From positions 2,046,001-2,110,000 of the forward strand of contig NZ_CP134195.1 of assembly GCF_031585635.1 (NCBI RefSeq): DNA of 64,000 nucleotides. The letters are read 5' to 3'. Below the pieces are notes generated by a model, which had not been told where the DNA came from, searched no databases, and worked only from the letters and a program-made list of their open reading frames with translations. Below, piece by piece: positions 30,360 to 39,778 of this stretch. This stretch comes from Paraburkholderia sp. FT54. Lineage in GTDB: Bacteria; Pseudomonadota; Gammaproteobacteria; Burkholderiales; Burkholderiaceae. The first letter of the stretch is position 1, and every line of letters begins with the position of its first letter. A program made the position numbers and the translations under genes.

Positions 30360-31901
30360 GTGAAAATACTGAAGACGCAAATTGCAGCAAGCATTTTCTC
30401 GATCGTCTCGGCAATCTCGATCGCTCAACCGGCGCATGCCGTGGATATGACCCGGGATAGCGGGGCGCCCGTCGGCGACAACCAGAACTCGCAGACAGCG
30501 GGCCCCGAAGGTCCAGTTCTTTTGCAGGATTCTCATCTCATCGAGAAGCTGCAGCGCTTCGATCGCGAGCGCATACCCGAGCGCGTCGTGCATGCGCGTG
30601 GCACGGGTCTGTTCGGCGAGTTCGTGCCGACCACGGACCTCAGTTCGCTGACCACGGCCCAGGTGTTCACGCCAGGGACCAAGACTCCCGTCTTCGTTCG
30701 ATTCTCGACGGTGATGGGCTATCGCGGATCGCCCGAGCAGGCACGAGACCCGCGCGGTTTCGCTATCAAGTTCTACACGCAGCAAGGCAACTGGGACATG
30801 GTCGGCATCAACTGGCCGATCTTCTTCATTCGGGACGCCATCAAGTTTCCTGACTTCGTGCATGCGAACAAACCGTCGGCTGTGACGGGTGTGCAGGATC
30901 CGAATCTGGCATTCGACTTCTTCGCCCATTCGCCCGAAGCGACGAACATGCTCACGCATCTCTATACGGACGAGGGCATGCCGGATTCGTATCGCCACAT
31001 GGACGGCTTCGGTGTGCACGCCTTCAAGTTCGTGAACGCGAAAGGGGAAGTTCACTACGTGAAGTTCCACTGGAAAAGCCGTCAGGGGATCCAGGGCATT
31101 CGTCCCCAGGATATTCCGCATTCGATCGGCGCCGACTGGAACATGATGACCAACGACCTGTACAACTCGGTCAAGGCGCATTCCTACCCGCAATGGGATC
31201 TTTATATCCAGGTGCTCTCGCCAAAAGATCTGGATAAGTACGATTTCGATCCGCTGGACGACACGAAGGTGTGGCCGTCTTCCATCCCGGAGCAGAAGGT
31301 GGGCACGATGACGCTCAACCGCATTCCGGACAACTATTTCGAGTCCACGGAAGAATCGGCATTTGCGCCGTCGCGGCTTGTGCCAGGGATCGAGCCGTCC
31401 GAAGACCGGATGTTGCAGGGCCGCCTGTTCGCCTATGCGGACACGCAGATGTATCGCCTCGGCCCCAACTACAACCAGTTGCCGATCAACCGTCCGGTCG
31501 TCGCGGTCCACAACAACAATCAGGACGGCTTGATGAACGGGGACGATCGAAAGGGCGAAGTGAACTACGAGCCATCGGGAGTCGCCGAAATCGCACAGCA
31601 GGACAAGTACAAGTCCGTGCAGACGCCGCTGAAGGGGACGACCCAGCAAAGAGCGATCCACAAGACGCTCGACTTCCGTCAGGCCGGCGAGTACTACCGG
31701 ACGCTGTCGGAAACCGACAAGGCAGATCTGATCACGGCGCTGTCGGGCGACCTTAGCCACGTGACCAACGACGCCAACAAGTACGCGATGCTCTCTTACT
31801 TCTATAAGGCCGATTCCGACTACGGCACCCGCCTCACGGCGGCGACCCATGCGGACCTCAACCGTGTGAAGGATGCGGCAGCACACCTGAGCGAAAACTG
31901 A
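30360..31901 (+). CDS. katB: Periplasmic monofunctional catalase KatB
   Basis: A 513-residue heme catalase with a Sec signal peptide (residues 1-27, ending PAHA-VD), so it acts in the periplasm. Active-site residues are His78 (RIPERVVHARGTG), Asn151 (MVGINWPIFFIRD) and the proximal heme ligand Tyr359 in RLFAYADTQMYRLG with Arg355. Length and signal peptide match the KatB type of small-subunit catalase. The start is GTG at 30360 with AGGA seven bases upstream. It is followed after 68 bases by an ankyrin-repeat gene, as in Pseudomonas katB-ankB, where both are induced by hydrogen peroxide. Confidence 0.95.
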   Translation: MKILKTQIAASIFSIVSAISIAQPAHAVDMTRDSGAPVGDNQNSQTAGPEGPVLLQDSHLIEKLQRFDRERIPERVVHARGTGLFGEFVPTTDLSSLTTAQVFTPGTKTPVFVRFSTVMGYRGSPEQARDPRGFAIKFYTQQGNWDMVGINWPIFFIRDAIKFPDFVHANKPSAVTGVQDPNLAFDFFAHSPEATNMLTHLYTDEGMPDSYRHMDGFGVHAFKFVNAKGEVHYVKFHWKSRQGIQGIRPQDIPHSIGADWNMMTNDLYNSVKAHSYPQWDLYIQVLSPKDLDKYDFDPLDDTKVWPSSIPEQKVGTMTLNRIPDNYFESTEESAFAPSRLVPGIEPSEDRMLQGRLFAYADTQMYRLGPNYNQLPINRPVVAVHNNNQDGLMNGDDRKGEVNYEPSGVAEIAQQDKYKSVQTPLKGTTQQRAIHKTLDFRQAGEYYRTLSETDKADLITALSGDLSHVTNDANKYAMLSYFYKADSDYGTRLTAATHADLNRVKDAAAHLSEN

Positions 31902-31969
31902 AGCACGTACGGAAAGCCTGCGCAAGCAGGCTTTCCGACTGTTGGACATGCTTTCTCACGGAGAACCTG

Positions 31970-32584
31970 ATGCGATGCTTTTTCACTGCCCGGCGCATTC
32001 TTCGGACTGCGGCGGCCGCCACCCTGGCCGCGCTATTGACGGCGAGTTGCGCGCAGCATGTGTATCAGCCGGGAACCTATTCGGCCGCGACGGACACGCC
32101 GCGTTACACAGAAGACTGGTTTGCCGCGGCGCGCGCGGGACGCACGGATATCGTTCAGGCCTTGATCGATGCGCATTTCCCGCTCGATACAACCACTCCC
32201 GAAGGCTATACCGCGCTGATACTGAGTGCCTATGACAATCACGCGCAGACATTGAAGGCCCTTCTTTCCGCAGGTGCCAACGCTTGCGCCGCCGACCGGC
32301 ACGGCAACACCGCGCTGATGGGGGCGCTCTTCAAAGGCGAGACGAATATTGCAACGATGCTGCTCGACACGCATTGCGACATCGATCAAACCAACAACGC
32401 GGGGGAAACGGCGTTGTCGTTTGCCGCGCTATTCGGCCGGCTCGATATGATTCCGGTGCTCGTCGCGCACGGCGCCAACGCGAATCATGTCGACGCGCGC
32501 GGCGGGACCGCGTTGCAAATGGCGATCGCACAACACAACCCGGCTGCGGAGGATGCATTGCGGCATGTCGGCGCGACGCAGTGA
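31970..32584 (+). CDS. ankB: Ankyrin-repeat lipoprotein AnkB-like
   Basis: A 204-residue exported protein with four ankyrin repeats (about residues 45-200), seen in repeated units such as EGYTALILSAYDNHAQTLKA, HGNTALMGALFKGETNIATM and AGETALSFAALFGRLDMIPV. The N-terminus has a signal peptide ending in a lipobox-like LLTASC at Cys27, so it may be a lipoprotein. In Pseudomonas aeruginosa, AnkB is membrane anchored, faces the periplasm and is needed for full KatB activity; the gene order here predicts the same role. The start at 31970 has ACGGAG upstream. Confidence 0.88.
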   Translation: MRCFFTARRILRTAAAATLAALLTASCAQHVYQPGTYSAATDTPRYTEDWFAAARAGRTDIVQALIDAHFPLDTTTPEGYTALILSAYDNHAQTLKALLSAGANACAADRHGNTALMGALFKGETNIATMLLDTHCDIDQTNNAGETALSFAALFGRLDMIPVLVAHGANANHVDARGGTALQMAIAQHNPAAEDALRHVGATQ

Positions 32585-32651
32585 GGCATCGCTGATCAAT
32601 CGCCTTTCATGCCGTGTGGCCCGCCGGCAAAGGATGTTCGATGCCTGCCTG

Positions 32652-33650
32652 TCACGCGGCAAGCACGCGTTCCGGCGGCGCCATGAACTCCGGCCCAACG
32701 GGATCCTTGACGTACTGCGTGATGATCGCGTCGATCTGCTGGAACGCCTTTTCATCGAGGCGCCAGCCGAACACGTCGTCGACCCCGTCCAGTTGCGCCG
32801 GACGGCGCGCGCCCCACAGCGCGATCGTCGGGCCGCGGTCGAGCACCCAGCGCACCGCGAGCGCGAGCACCGACTTGTCGAAGTTATCGCGCGCGAACAC
32901 GTTCAGTGCTTTCACCGCCGCGACATATTGCGCGCGACGCGGCTCGCGAAACTTCGGGTCGCGCTGGCGCAGATCGTCGCCCTCGAAACGTGTCTCGACG
33001 CCAATGCGCCCCGCCAGCAGTCCGCGACACAGTGCCCCATAGGCAAGCGCGACGAGCCCATGCTGTTTTGCATACGGCAGCACGTCACGGTCGATATCGC
33101 GTTCGAACAGGTTGTACGGCGGCTGCGTGGCCGACAGCGGCGCCACACGGCGGAACGCATCCATTTGCTCTGGCGAGAAGTTGCTCACGCCCAGCGCGCG
33201 CACCTTGCCTTCCTTGCGCAGAGCGTCGAGCACCGCGGCGGTCTCTTCGATCGGCACCAGCGGATCGGGCCAGTGGACCTGATACAGGTCGATGTAATCT
33301 GTCCGCAAGCGCCGCAGCGTATCCTCTACTTCCTGACGAATGCGTTCTGGCGACGAATTGCGGAACACCGCGCCGTCGCGCCATTCCAATGCGACCTTGG
33401 TCGCGATGACCGCCTTGTGCCGATACCCATCGGCCAGCGCCTTGCCGACGATCTCCTCCGAAGCGCCGAAGCCATACACCGGCGCCGTGTCGATCAGATT
33501 GACACCGCTGTCCAGCGCCCGGCGGATCACCGCAATCGAGTCTTTCTCATCGGTGCCGCCCCACATCCACCCGCCGATCGCCCAGGTGCCAAGGCCGATG
33601 CGTGAGACGGGAGTCGTTAAACCTTCAATTGCGATTGTTTCAATAGTCAT
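32652..33650 (-). CDS. Aldo/keto reductase
   Basis: A 332-residue NADPH-dependent aldo/keto reductase with a TIM-barrel fold. The catalytic tetrad is readable: Asp and Tyr in NLIDTAPVYGFG, Lys in ATKVALEW and His in VHWPDPL; SNFSPEQM and the nucleotide-binding WGARRPAQL near the end complete the pattern. The start at 33650 follows AGAG; an in-frame ATG six codons upstream is less likely. It is divergent from an HxlR regulator, which probably controls it in response to a quinone, aldehyde or related stress compound. Confidence 0.92.
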   Translation of the reverse strand: MTIETIAIEGLTTPVSRIGLGTWAIGGWMWGGTDEKDSIAVIRRALDSGVNLIDTAPVYGFGASEEIVGKALADGYRHKAVIATKVALEWRDGAVFRNSSPERIRQEVEDTLRRLRTDYIDLYQVHWPDPLVPIEETAAVLDALRKEGKVRALGVSNFSPEQMDAFRRVAPLSATQPPYNLFERDIDRDVLPYAKQHGLVALAYGALCRGLLAGRIGVETRFEGDDLRQRDPKFREPRRAQYVAAVKALNVFARDNFDKSVLALAVRWVLDRGPTIALWGARRPAQLDGVDDVFGWRLDEKAFQQIDAIITQYVKDPVGPEFMAPPERVLAA

Positions 33651-33807
33651 GTGAAGCTCTCTAATCAAAGCACTGCGTAAAGCACCGCATACGGGTCGAA
33701 TGCGATCTGACTAACGGCGACGTACCCATTGGACGGGCAGGCGAGCCGATTATTTCAGCGGCATCCGGCGATCACAAGAAGGCACCTGACGGTTTCATAC
33801 TTTCCCC

Positions 33808-34242
33808 ATGGAAACTAATTGCTACGACAGCGCTTACGCGCACGACAATCCGCAAAAAAAAACCGACGACCTGGCGCGCAACATCATCGAGCAGATCGCG
33901 GACAGGTGGACGATCCTCGTCATCGATGCACTCGGCACGCACGGCGAGATGCGTTTTTCGCGGCTACGAGAAGTGGTGGAGGGCGTGAGCCAGAAAATGC
34001 TCACCAAGACATTGCGGCAGCTCGAGCGTGACGGCCTCGTTGCGCGCTACGTGCATCCGGTGATCCCGCCGCGAGTCGACTATCAGTTGACGCCATTGGG
34101 GCGCAGCCTGCTCGACAAGATCTGCGGGATATGGAATTGGGTCGAGGTCCATATGAGCGAAATGGAATTGGCGCGCCGCGAGTTCGACCACGGCGCAAAG
34201 CGGATCGACCATCTCCATCCGCGTGATGTGCCCATCGTCTAG
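33808..34242 (+). CDS. HxlR-family transcriptional regulator
   Basis: A 144-residue winged-helix regulator of the HxlR type. The family signature is clear: IIEQIADRWTILVIDALG, then RFSRLREVVEGVSQKMLTKT and LERDGLVARYVHPVIPPRVD followed by YQLTPLGRSL. Cys5 near the N-terminus could act as a redox or electrophile sensor as in some members. It lies divergent from the aldo/keto reductase (157 bases apart) and upstream of an MFS exporter gene in the same direction, and may control both. Confidence 0.9.
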   Translation: METNCYDSAYAHDNPQKKTDDLARNIIEQIADRWTILVIDALGTHGEMRFSRLREVVEGVSQKMLTKTLRQLERDGLVARYVHPVIPPRVDYQLTPLGRSLLDKICGIWNWVEVHMSEMELARREFDHGAKRIDHLHPRDVPIV

Positions 34243-34355
34243 CTCGGTCGCCGCAAGACGAGGTCGACGCTGAGCACGATCTTCAAGCTGTCAGCAGGCT
34301 CGTGAGAAATTGCCCATAATTGCGCGCAGTCTTTGAACAACCGTTGGGACGTTTC

Positions 34356-35573
34356 ATGAAAGCAGCTTCTGCAGCACCGCAATCTCCGATCGCATTTCTC
34401 GCTGTCGCGTTGGCGTTCGCGATCAACATGATGGGTACAACGCTACCGACGGCAATCTATCGGTACTACCAGCTGCAGTACGGTTTTACGCCGACCATCA
34501 TCACGGTGATCTATGCGTCGTATGCAATCGGCGTGCTGGCCGCACTGCTGCTGGTCGGCAACTGGTCCGATCAGCTGGGCCGTCGTCGCATGCTGCTGGC
34601 GGGGCTGTGTGCGTCGGCCGCGTCAGCGCTGACGTTCCTGCTCAGCGACGGGCTGCCGCTTCTGATGCTGGGTCGCCTGCTGTCGGGAATCTCCGCCGGC
34701 ATCTTCACTGGAACCGCCACCGTGGCCGTGATCGAACTCGCGCCGCCGGCATGGCGCGGCAAGGCCATGCTCGCCGCTACCGCCTCCAATATGCTGGGAC
34801 TGGGTTGCGGTCCGTTGCTAAGCGGCATTCTCGTCGAACTCTTCCCCTGGCCGATGCGCTTGCCCTATGCGGTGCATCTCGCGCTGATCGGTGTCGCCGC
34901 ACTGATCGTCCTTGGCGTGCCGGAAACCGCTGCGATTCCTTCGCGAGTGAAGCTCGGCATCCAGAAAATTTCGCTTCCCGCCGAAGTACGCCCTGCGTTT
35001 ATCCCCGCCGCGCTGGCGGGCTTTGCCGGTTTCGTCGTGGTGGGCTTCTTCGCGGCGGTCGCCCCTCAGCTGATTCGGGGCGTACTCGGCTTTCATAGCG
35101 GTATCGTGACCGGCGCGATCGTGTTCCTGCTGTTCGCGTGCTCGGCCCTCGGGCAGCTGGTGCAGACCGTCATTACTGCCCGATGGAGGCAAGCGGCTGG
35201 CTGCATTGGACTCGTCGTCGGGCTGATGTGTGTCGGCCTGTGCGTGCCGGCGGCCTCGTTCGGTGTGCTTTTGCTCGGCACCGCCCTGGCAGGGATCGGG
35301 CAGGGCATCAGCTTTCGCGCCGGGTTGGGCGAGATCGCGGCGGCGGCACCCGCGCACCGGCGCGCGGAAGTCACGTCCAGCTTTTTCGTCGTGCTTTACG
35401 TGGCGATCTCACTACCCGTGATCGGCCTCGGCATCGTCATGCAGATCGCCGACATTCAACGCGCGACGCTGCTCTTCGTCGGCATGACGATAGTCCTTGT
35501 GCTCATCGCGCTGCTCCTGTTGATGCGCAAGCAAGCGGACACGGGGCAAGATGCGCGGGCGACCGGCGATTGA
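34356..35573 (+). CDS. MFS transporter
   Basis: A 405-residue inner-membrane carrier with twelve hydrophobic helices. The motif between helices 2 and 3 is GNWSDQLGRRRMLLAG, the classical MFS motif A, and ETAAIP follows helix 6. The arrangement after an HxlR regulator suggests efflux of a small compound. The ATG at 34356 has GGGACG four bases upstream; an in-frame start at 34320 has none. Following it, 35574-35720 holds nothing I can support. Confidence 0.9.
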   Translation: MKAASAAPQSPIAFLAVALAFAINMMGTTLPTAIYRYYQLQYGFTPTIITVIYASYAIGVLAALLLVGNWSDQLGRRRMLLAGLCASAASALTFLLSDGLPLLMLGRLLSGISAGIFTGTATVAVIELAPPAWRGKAMLAATASNMLGLGCGPLLSGILVELFPWPMRLPYAVHLALIGVAALIVLGVPETAAIPSRVKLGIQKISLPAEVRPAFIPAALAGFAGFVVVGFFAAVAPQLIRGVLGFHSGIVTGAIVFLLFACSALGQLVQTVITARWRQAAGCIGLVVGLMCVGLCVPAASFGVLLLGTALAGIGQGISFRAGLGEIAAAAPAHRRAEVTSSFFVVLYVAISLPVIGLGIVMQIADIQRATLLFVGMTIVLVLIALLLLMRKQADTGQDARATGD

Positions 35574-35720
35574 CAGGTCATCCGCTCCTCGAGATGAGCT
35601 CTGCCTGCGGCGACTATCTCGTCGATCTCCCCGATGACGGCTCCGATTACGCAACCCGGCTTGGCTTCCGGACCCGAAGCTTGCCCGTCACCAGGCGCTT
35701 GCCGATCCGATCGTCAAGTA

Positions 35721-36578
35721 TCAAGCGGAAAAATCAGTCGATGCCGACAGCGCCTTCCAGGTTTCCGTTTCCTGCCCGACATAGGCATTCTTCTCAGCGA
35801 TGGCCTCTAGCGTGTCGGTGCCAAGCGGCAGACGCAGCGGAGGCGTTTGCGCATCGACCAGGTCGATCATCGCCGTGGCGAGCTTCGCGGGATTCCCTGG
35901 CTGGTTGTGATTCATGTTGGCGGCGTGCCGACGCACATTGCCCGATGTCGCGTCATAGTCCGCAATGACTTCGTGTGCGACAACCAGCGACGACGCGTCG
36001 AGGAAGTCAGTCCGGAAGTAACCCGGCTCGACGACCGTCGCGTGAATGCCGAGCGGCTGCAATTCGGCGTGCAATGCTTCGGTCAGGCCTTCGACCGCGA
36101 ACTTCGTCGAACAGTACGCGCCGAATCCGGCGGCGGACCGGTAGCCGCCGATCGACGACATATTGATGATGTGACCGGCGCGCTGCGAGCGCATCACCGG
36201 CAGAACGGCGCGCGTGACAGTCAGCAGCCCGAACACGTTGGTGTCATACATGCGGCGCACGTCCGCGTCGCTGGACTCCTCGATGGCGCCGAGCAAACCG
36301 AATCCCGCGTTGTTCACCAGAACGTCGATACGGCCGAATTTTTCGACCGCGGCTTGAACCGCGGCTTTTGCCTGCGCTTCGTCCGTGACGTCCAACGCTA
36401 CCGGCAGCAGTGCCGGCGAGTCGCCGAGGCGCTCGACGATCGCCGCGACATTGCGGCCCGCGGCAACCACCGCGTTGCCGTCAGCGAGCGCCGCCTGGGC
36501 GATCAGGGCGCCAAGGCCGCGCGACGCGCCCGTGATGAACCAGACACGCTTGAAGCCGTTCCTCGTGAGTTCGACCAT
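35721..36578 (-). CDS. Short-chain dehydrogenase/reductase
   Basis: A 285-residue classical SDR oxidoreductase. The NAD(P)-binding motif is TGASRGLG (residues 16-23), the structural NNAG motif is in VLVNNAGFGLL, and the catalytic Ser-Tyr-Lys are in NMSSIGGYRSAAGFGAYCSTK. AGGAG lies six bases before the ATG. It is divergent from a LysR regulator gene with 116 bases between, the usual arrangement for a LysR-controlled target. The substrate is unknown. Confidence 0.92.
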   Translation of the reverse strand: MVELTRNGFKRVWFITGASRGLGALIAQAALADGNAVVAAGRNVAAIVERLGDSPALLPVALDVTDEAQAKAAVQAAVEKFGRIDVLVNNAGFGLLGAIEESSDADVRRMYDTNVFGLLTVTRAVLPVMRSQRAGHIINMSSIGGYRSAAGFGAYCSTKFAVEGLTEALHAELQPLGIHATVVEPGYFRTDFLDASSLVVAHEVIADYDATSGNVRRHAANMNHNQPGNPAKLATAMIDLVDAQTPPLRLPLGTDTLEAIAEKNAYVGQETETWKALSASTDFSA

Positions 36579-36694
36579 GATGCTTCTCCTACGTTTGGGG
36601 TGGGTGTGAACGGATCATAGGAGTATCGATTCGCACGAACTAGACGCAGGTTGCTAGACTGATAATCAACTTTTATTTGCTAATGGGGGCTGCC

Positions 36695-37630
36695 GTGAAT
36701 GAAGTTCGTGCAATCACGATATTCGTCCGGGCGGCGACGCTCGGAAGCCTGCGCAAGGCGGCCGTCGACCAGGGCATCTCGCCGCAGGCCGCGAGCCACG
36801 CGGTGATGCAACTGGAAAAGGAGCTGGGCGTGCGGCTCTTCCACAGAACCACGCGCAAGCTGAGCTTGACCGAGGAAGGGCAGGGCCTGCTCGACAGCGT
36901 GGAGCCCGCGTTGGCTGTGTTGTCATCGGCACTCGACGACGCGCGACGATCAAAGGCAGAGATCGCGGGGCCGCTACGGGTGAGCGCGCCAAGAGCGATG
37001 GGGCATGTGGTGCTGTGGCCTTATTTTCTTGAATTCGCCGAGCTGCATCCGAACGTGCAACTCGATGTACAGCTCGACGACCACTTCACCGACCTCATCA
37101 GCGAGCGCGCGGATGTGGGCTTTCGTGGCGGCTCGCCGCCGTCGGGCGGCACCATCGCGCGGCGGCTCCTGCCGATCCAGTTGATCGTCTGCGCGTCGCC
37201 CGCCTATATCGAGCGTCATGGCGCGCCGCGGACTATCGACGAGCTCGACGCTCACCGCTGCACGGGATATCGGCGCGCGAACACGGGCAAGCAGGCGCCG
37301 TGGGAATTCCTGATCGGCGATGAAATCGTCTATCGCGACATCGCGGCGACCTTGTGCGTCAACGATATCGACGCCGAGACCGCCGCCGTTGTCGCCGGAC
37401 TCGGGATTGGTCAATTGGGCAGCTTTTCGGCCACCGCGCCGATCAGGAGCGGCCAACTCGTTCCCTTGCTGGTTGAGCATGTCACCCAGCGCGAAGCGGT
37501 CTATATCTACTATCGTCACCGGACCGAGCAGCCGTTGCGGGTGAGGACGTTTATCGACTTCATGGTCGCGCGACTCGCGGGGAACCGGAGTTTTTATTTC
37601 GAGCCGTCCGAACTTGGCGCGGTCCGTTGA
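36695..37630 (+). CDS. LysR-type transcriptional regulator
   Basis: A regulator of about 311 residues. The HTH region reads FVRAATLGSLRKAAVDQGIS and PQAASHAVMQLEKELG, and the effector domain contains GPLRVSAPRAMGHVVLWPYF and ISERADVGFRGG. The GTG at 36695 has GGGGG seven bases upstream and gives the usual N-terminus; an ATG at 36683 and a TTG at 36677 are alternatives. A direct repeat CTAGAC (36640-36645 and 36654-36659) in the divergent region could be its binding site. It probably controls the neighbouring SDR gene. Confidence 0.9.
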   Translation: MNEVRAITIFVRAATLGSLRKAAVDQGISPQAASHAVMQLEKELGVRLFHRTTRKLSLTEEGQGLLDSVEPALAVLSSALDDARRSKAEIAGPLRVSAPRAMGHVVLWPYFLEFAELHPNVQLDVQLDDHFTDLISERADVGFRGGSPPSGGTIARRLLPIQLIVCASPAYIERHGAPRTIDELDAHRCTGYRRANTGKQAPWEFLIGDEIVYRDIAATLCVNDIDAETAAVVAGLGIGQLGSFSATAPIRSGQLVPLLVEHVTQREAVYIYYRHRTEQPLRVRTFIDFMVARLAGNRSFYFEPSELGAVR

Positions 37631-37642
37631 GTCCGCCGACGG

Positions 37643-38059
37643 TCAACACCGGCTCTGAACCTGGGCAAGGTCCGGGTCGCGGGTGCGCGAGCGAAAAGCA
37701 ATCGCGGAAAGAATGACCGGAAGCTCGGCCGGTTTGGCGAAATGGTGATCGAAACCGGACCTGAGCGATACGGCCCGCTCGGATTGCGAGGACAACCCGG
37801 ACACCGCGACAAGCAATGGTATGGGTTTGCTCCTCAGGCGCCTGATTTTCCTGGCCACCTCCCGGCCGTCGAGTCGAGGCATCTGAACGTCGAGAATCAC
37901 CACAGCGGGGAACCACCGGCAGTACTCGGCCAACGCCTCGACTCCGTCCCGAGTGGCGCGAATTTCGTAGCCGTGAAGCTCGAAATACTGGACGTATGCC
38001 GCGAGCAGACTCGGGTCGTCATCTGCAATGAGTAAATGGTGGGCGCCGACAGGTTGCAT
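37643..38059 (-). CDS. Single-domain response regulator
   Basis: A 138-residue protein containing one receiver domain and no output domain. It begins MQPVGAHHLLIADDDPSLLA with the acidic pair, has the phospho-acceptor Asp in VVILDVQMPRLDG and the conserved Lys in HHFAKPAELP. Such proteins act by contacting a kinase or another protein. The start at 38059 has GGAG nine bases upstream. It is divergent from the manganese catalase gene. No histidine kinase is nearby. Confidence 0.9.
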   Translation of the reverse strand: MQPVGAHHLLIADDDPSLLAAYVQYFELHGYEIRATRDGVEALAEYCRWFPAVVILDVQMPRLDGREVARKIRRLRSKPIPLLVAVSGLSSQSERAVSLRSGFDHHFAKPAELPVILSAIAFRSRTRDPDLAQVQSRC

Positions 38060-38302
38060 CTCCGTTTCTCCGAACCGTGCATCAGATTGACGCAATTGAC
38101 GGACCCGAGCGGAAATAGTTGTTCCATTCCGGCGGGGGCACCGGTCAATCGAGTTCACGAGGAGTCGGCGTCACGCCGCTGATCTTCCCGCAGACCCATG
38201 GTGCTGGCCGCGCATGGGAAGTCGAGCTAGGGGTGCAGGGACTTAACAGGTCCATGTCTGTACCCGTACGGCGTTGCTTCGGCCAGTCACTGGAGAAGCC
38301 TC

Positions 38303-39175
38303 ATGTTCATTCACAACAAACGCCTGCAATACACCGTGCGCGTCGCCGCGCCGAATCCGGGTCTGGCGAATCTGCTGCTGGAGCAATTCGGTGGACCTCA
38401 GGGAGAACTCGGTCCCGCCTGCCGGTACTTCACCCAGGCGGTCGGCGAAGATGATCCCGGCCGAAAGGACCTGCTGTTCGATATCGCAACCGAAGAACTG
38501 AGTCATCTGGAAATTGTTGGCTCGATCGTCGCGATGCTGAACAAAAGTGCGAAGGGCCAGTTAGCCGAAGCCGTGGAGGCGGAGGCGGAGCTCTATCGCT
38601 CGATGACGGGCGGAGGAAACGATTCCCACACGACGGCGCTGCTGTATGGCGGCGGCCCGGCGCTGACCAATTCGGCTGGCGTGCCGTGGTGCGCTTCCTA
38701 TGTCGACACGATCGGCGATCCGACGGCCGATCTGCGGTCGAACATTGCCGCCGAGGCTCGCGCGAAGATAGTCTACGAACGCCTGATCAACGTCACCGAC
38801 GATCCGGGCATCAAGGAAACGCTCGGCTTTCTGATGACACGAGAAATCGCCCACCAGAAAACGTTCGAGAAGGCATTGCATTCGATCCAGCCAAACTTTC
38901 CGCAGGGCAAACTTCCTGGCGTGCCGGAATGCACGAGCGTGTACTACAACATGTCGCAAGGCGATGATGCGCCGCGCGGGCCATGGAACGAAGGCCCGGA
39001 TTGGGAGTTCGTGGAGTCTCCGGAGCCGGCCGTGGATGGCGGTGACGGAATGGCCACTGTCAACGTATCGCAACGCGATGTGAAGATGCTGCAGGCCATG
39101 GCATCGAGAACCGCGTCGGATGCGACCTCGGATCCGACCACGGGTGCGGACCTCGGCGCGGGTCAGACCGTTTGA
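38303..39175 (+). CDS. Manganese catalase
   Basis: A 290-residue non-heme dimanganese catalase with a ferritin-like four-helix bundle. The metal ligands expected for the family are all present: Glu35 (PQGELGPACRYF), Glu65 and His68 (ATEELSHLE), Glu151 (IAAEARAKIVYERL) and His184 (TREIAHQKTF). The C-terminal part wraps the subunit and ends in a Ser/Thr/Asp-rich tail. GGAG lies 8-11 bases before the ATG. It is the third catalase in the window and evolutionarily unrelated to KatG and KatB; it resists cyanide and needs manganese rather than heme. Confidence 0.93.
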   Translation: MFIHNKRLQYTVRVAAPNPGLANLLLEQFGGPQGELGPACRYFTQAVGEDDPGRKDLLFDIATEELSHLEIVGSIVAMLNKSAKGQLAEAVEAEAELYRSMTGGGNDSHTTALLYGGGPALTNSAGVPWCASYVDTIGDPTADLRSNIAAEARAKIVYERLINVTDDPGIKETLGFLMTREIAHQKTFEKALHSIQPNFPQGKLPGVPECTSVYYNMSQGDDAPRGPWNEGPDWEFVESPEPAVDGGDGMATVNVSQRDVKMLQAMASRTASDATSDPTTGADLGAGQTV

Positions 39176-39340
39176 CGTTGTGAGCACATGCGCGGCCGTC
39201 CTGACGGCCGCGCCTTGCTAGGACGGTGGGCACCGGCTCATCAGACGGGTTGGCATGACAAAGCGGACAGCAGCTAGCTTGTCCGCTGTGCTTTGCGATC
39301 CGTCAGTGACAGACGAAAGGCTGACGCTCGATATGTCCGC

Positions 39341-39697
39341 TCAGGCCGAGAACGATGTGAACGTTTGAACCGCGATTTTTCCGTCTTTGACGATCAGCGT
39401 ATCCGTCGCCAGGGTGACCCACGGCCTCGCTTCCCACACGAGATACGCCACGTCGTTCACCGTGCTCATACTCGTAATCTTGAAGGCTGGCCAGAACGCC
39501 GGGTCTGCGCCATCCACGAACGCCTTGAAAAAGCCCGCTATCTCATCGAGGCCGCGGAAGGTCTTGTCTGGCGTAACGAGGACGGAATTGTCGCCGTAAT
39601 CCTTGAGAATTTCGTCGACGCCCTGAGCAAACGCGCCTAGATGATGGTCAAGGACCTGTTTGGTTGCTGCTTCTACCTGTTCAGAGGAATTTGACAT
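39341..39697 (-). CDS. NTF2-like/SnoaL-like protein
   Basis: A 118-residue protein of the nuclear transport factor 2-like fold (cone-shaped alpha-beta). Helical start VLDHHLGAFAQGVDEILKDY, then TFRGLDEIAGFFKAFVDG and the strand VAYLVWEARPWVTLATDTL are typical of the SnoaL-like group, which includes small isomerases and hydrolases and many proteins without known function. The start at 39697 is preferred over an ATG five codons upstream. It is followed on the same strand, upstream, by the cupin gene at 39779 (81 bases), so both may be one transcript. Confidence 0.82.
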   Translation of the reverse strand: MSNSSEQVEAATKQVLDHHLGAFAQGVDEILKDYGDNSVLVTPDKTFRGLDEIAGFFKAFVDGADPAFWPAFKITSMSTVNDVAYLVWEARPWVTLATDTLIVKDGKIAVQTFTSFSA

Positions 39698-39778
39698 ATC
39701 GAATGTCCACAAGAGGGGGCAACGGGATGTATCGGCAACGATGGCCGTTGCCGATACAGGAAGTAGACAGTGGCCTTG

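Noticed and set aside
30135..31949. 604-codon minus-strand frame opposite katB
   Set aside because: Shadow of katB; His/Arg/Val-rich, no ribosome binding site, and katB has complete active-site motifs on the other strand.
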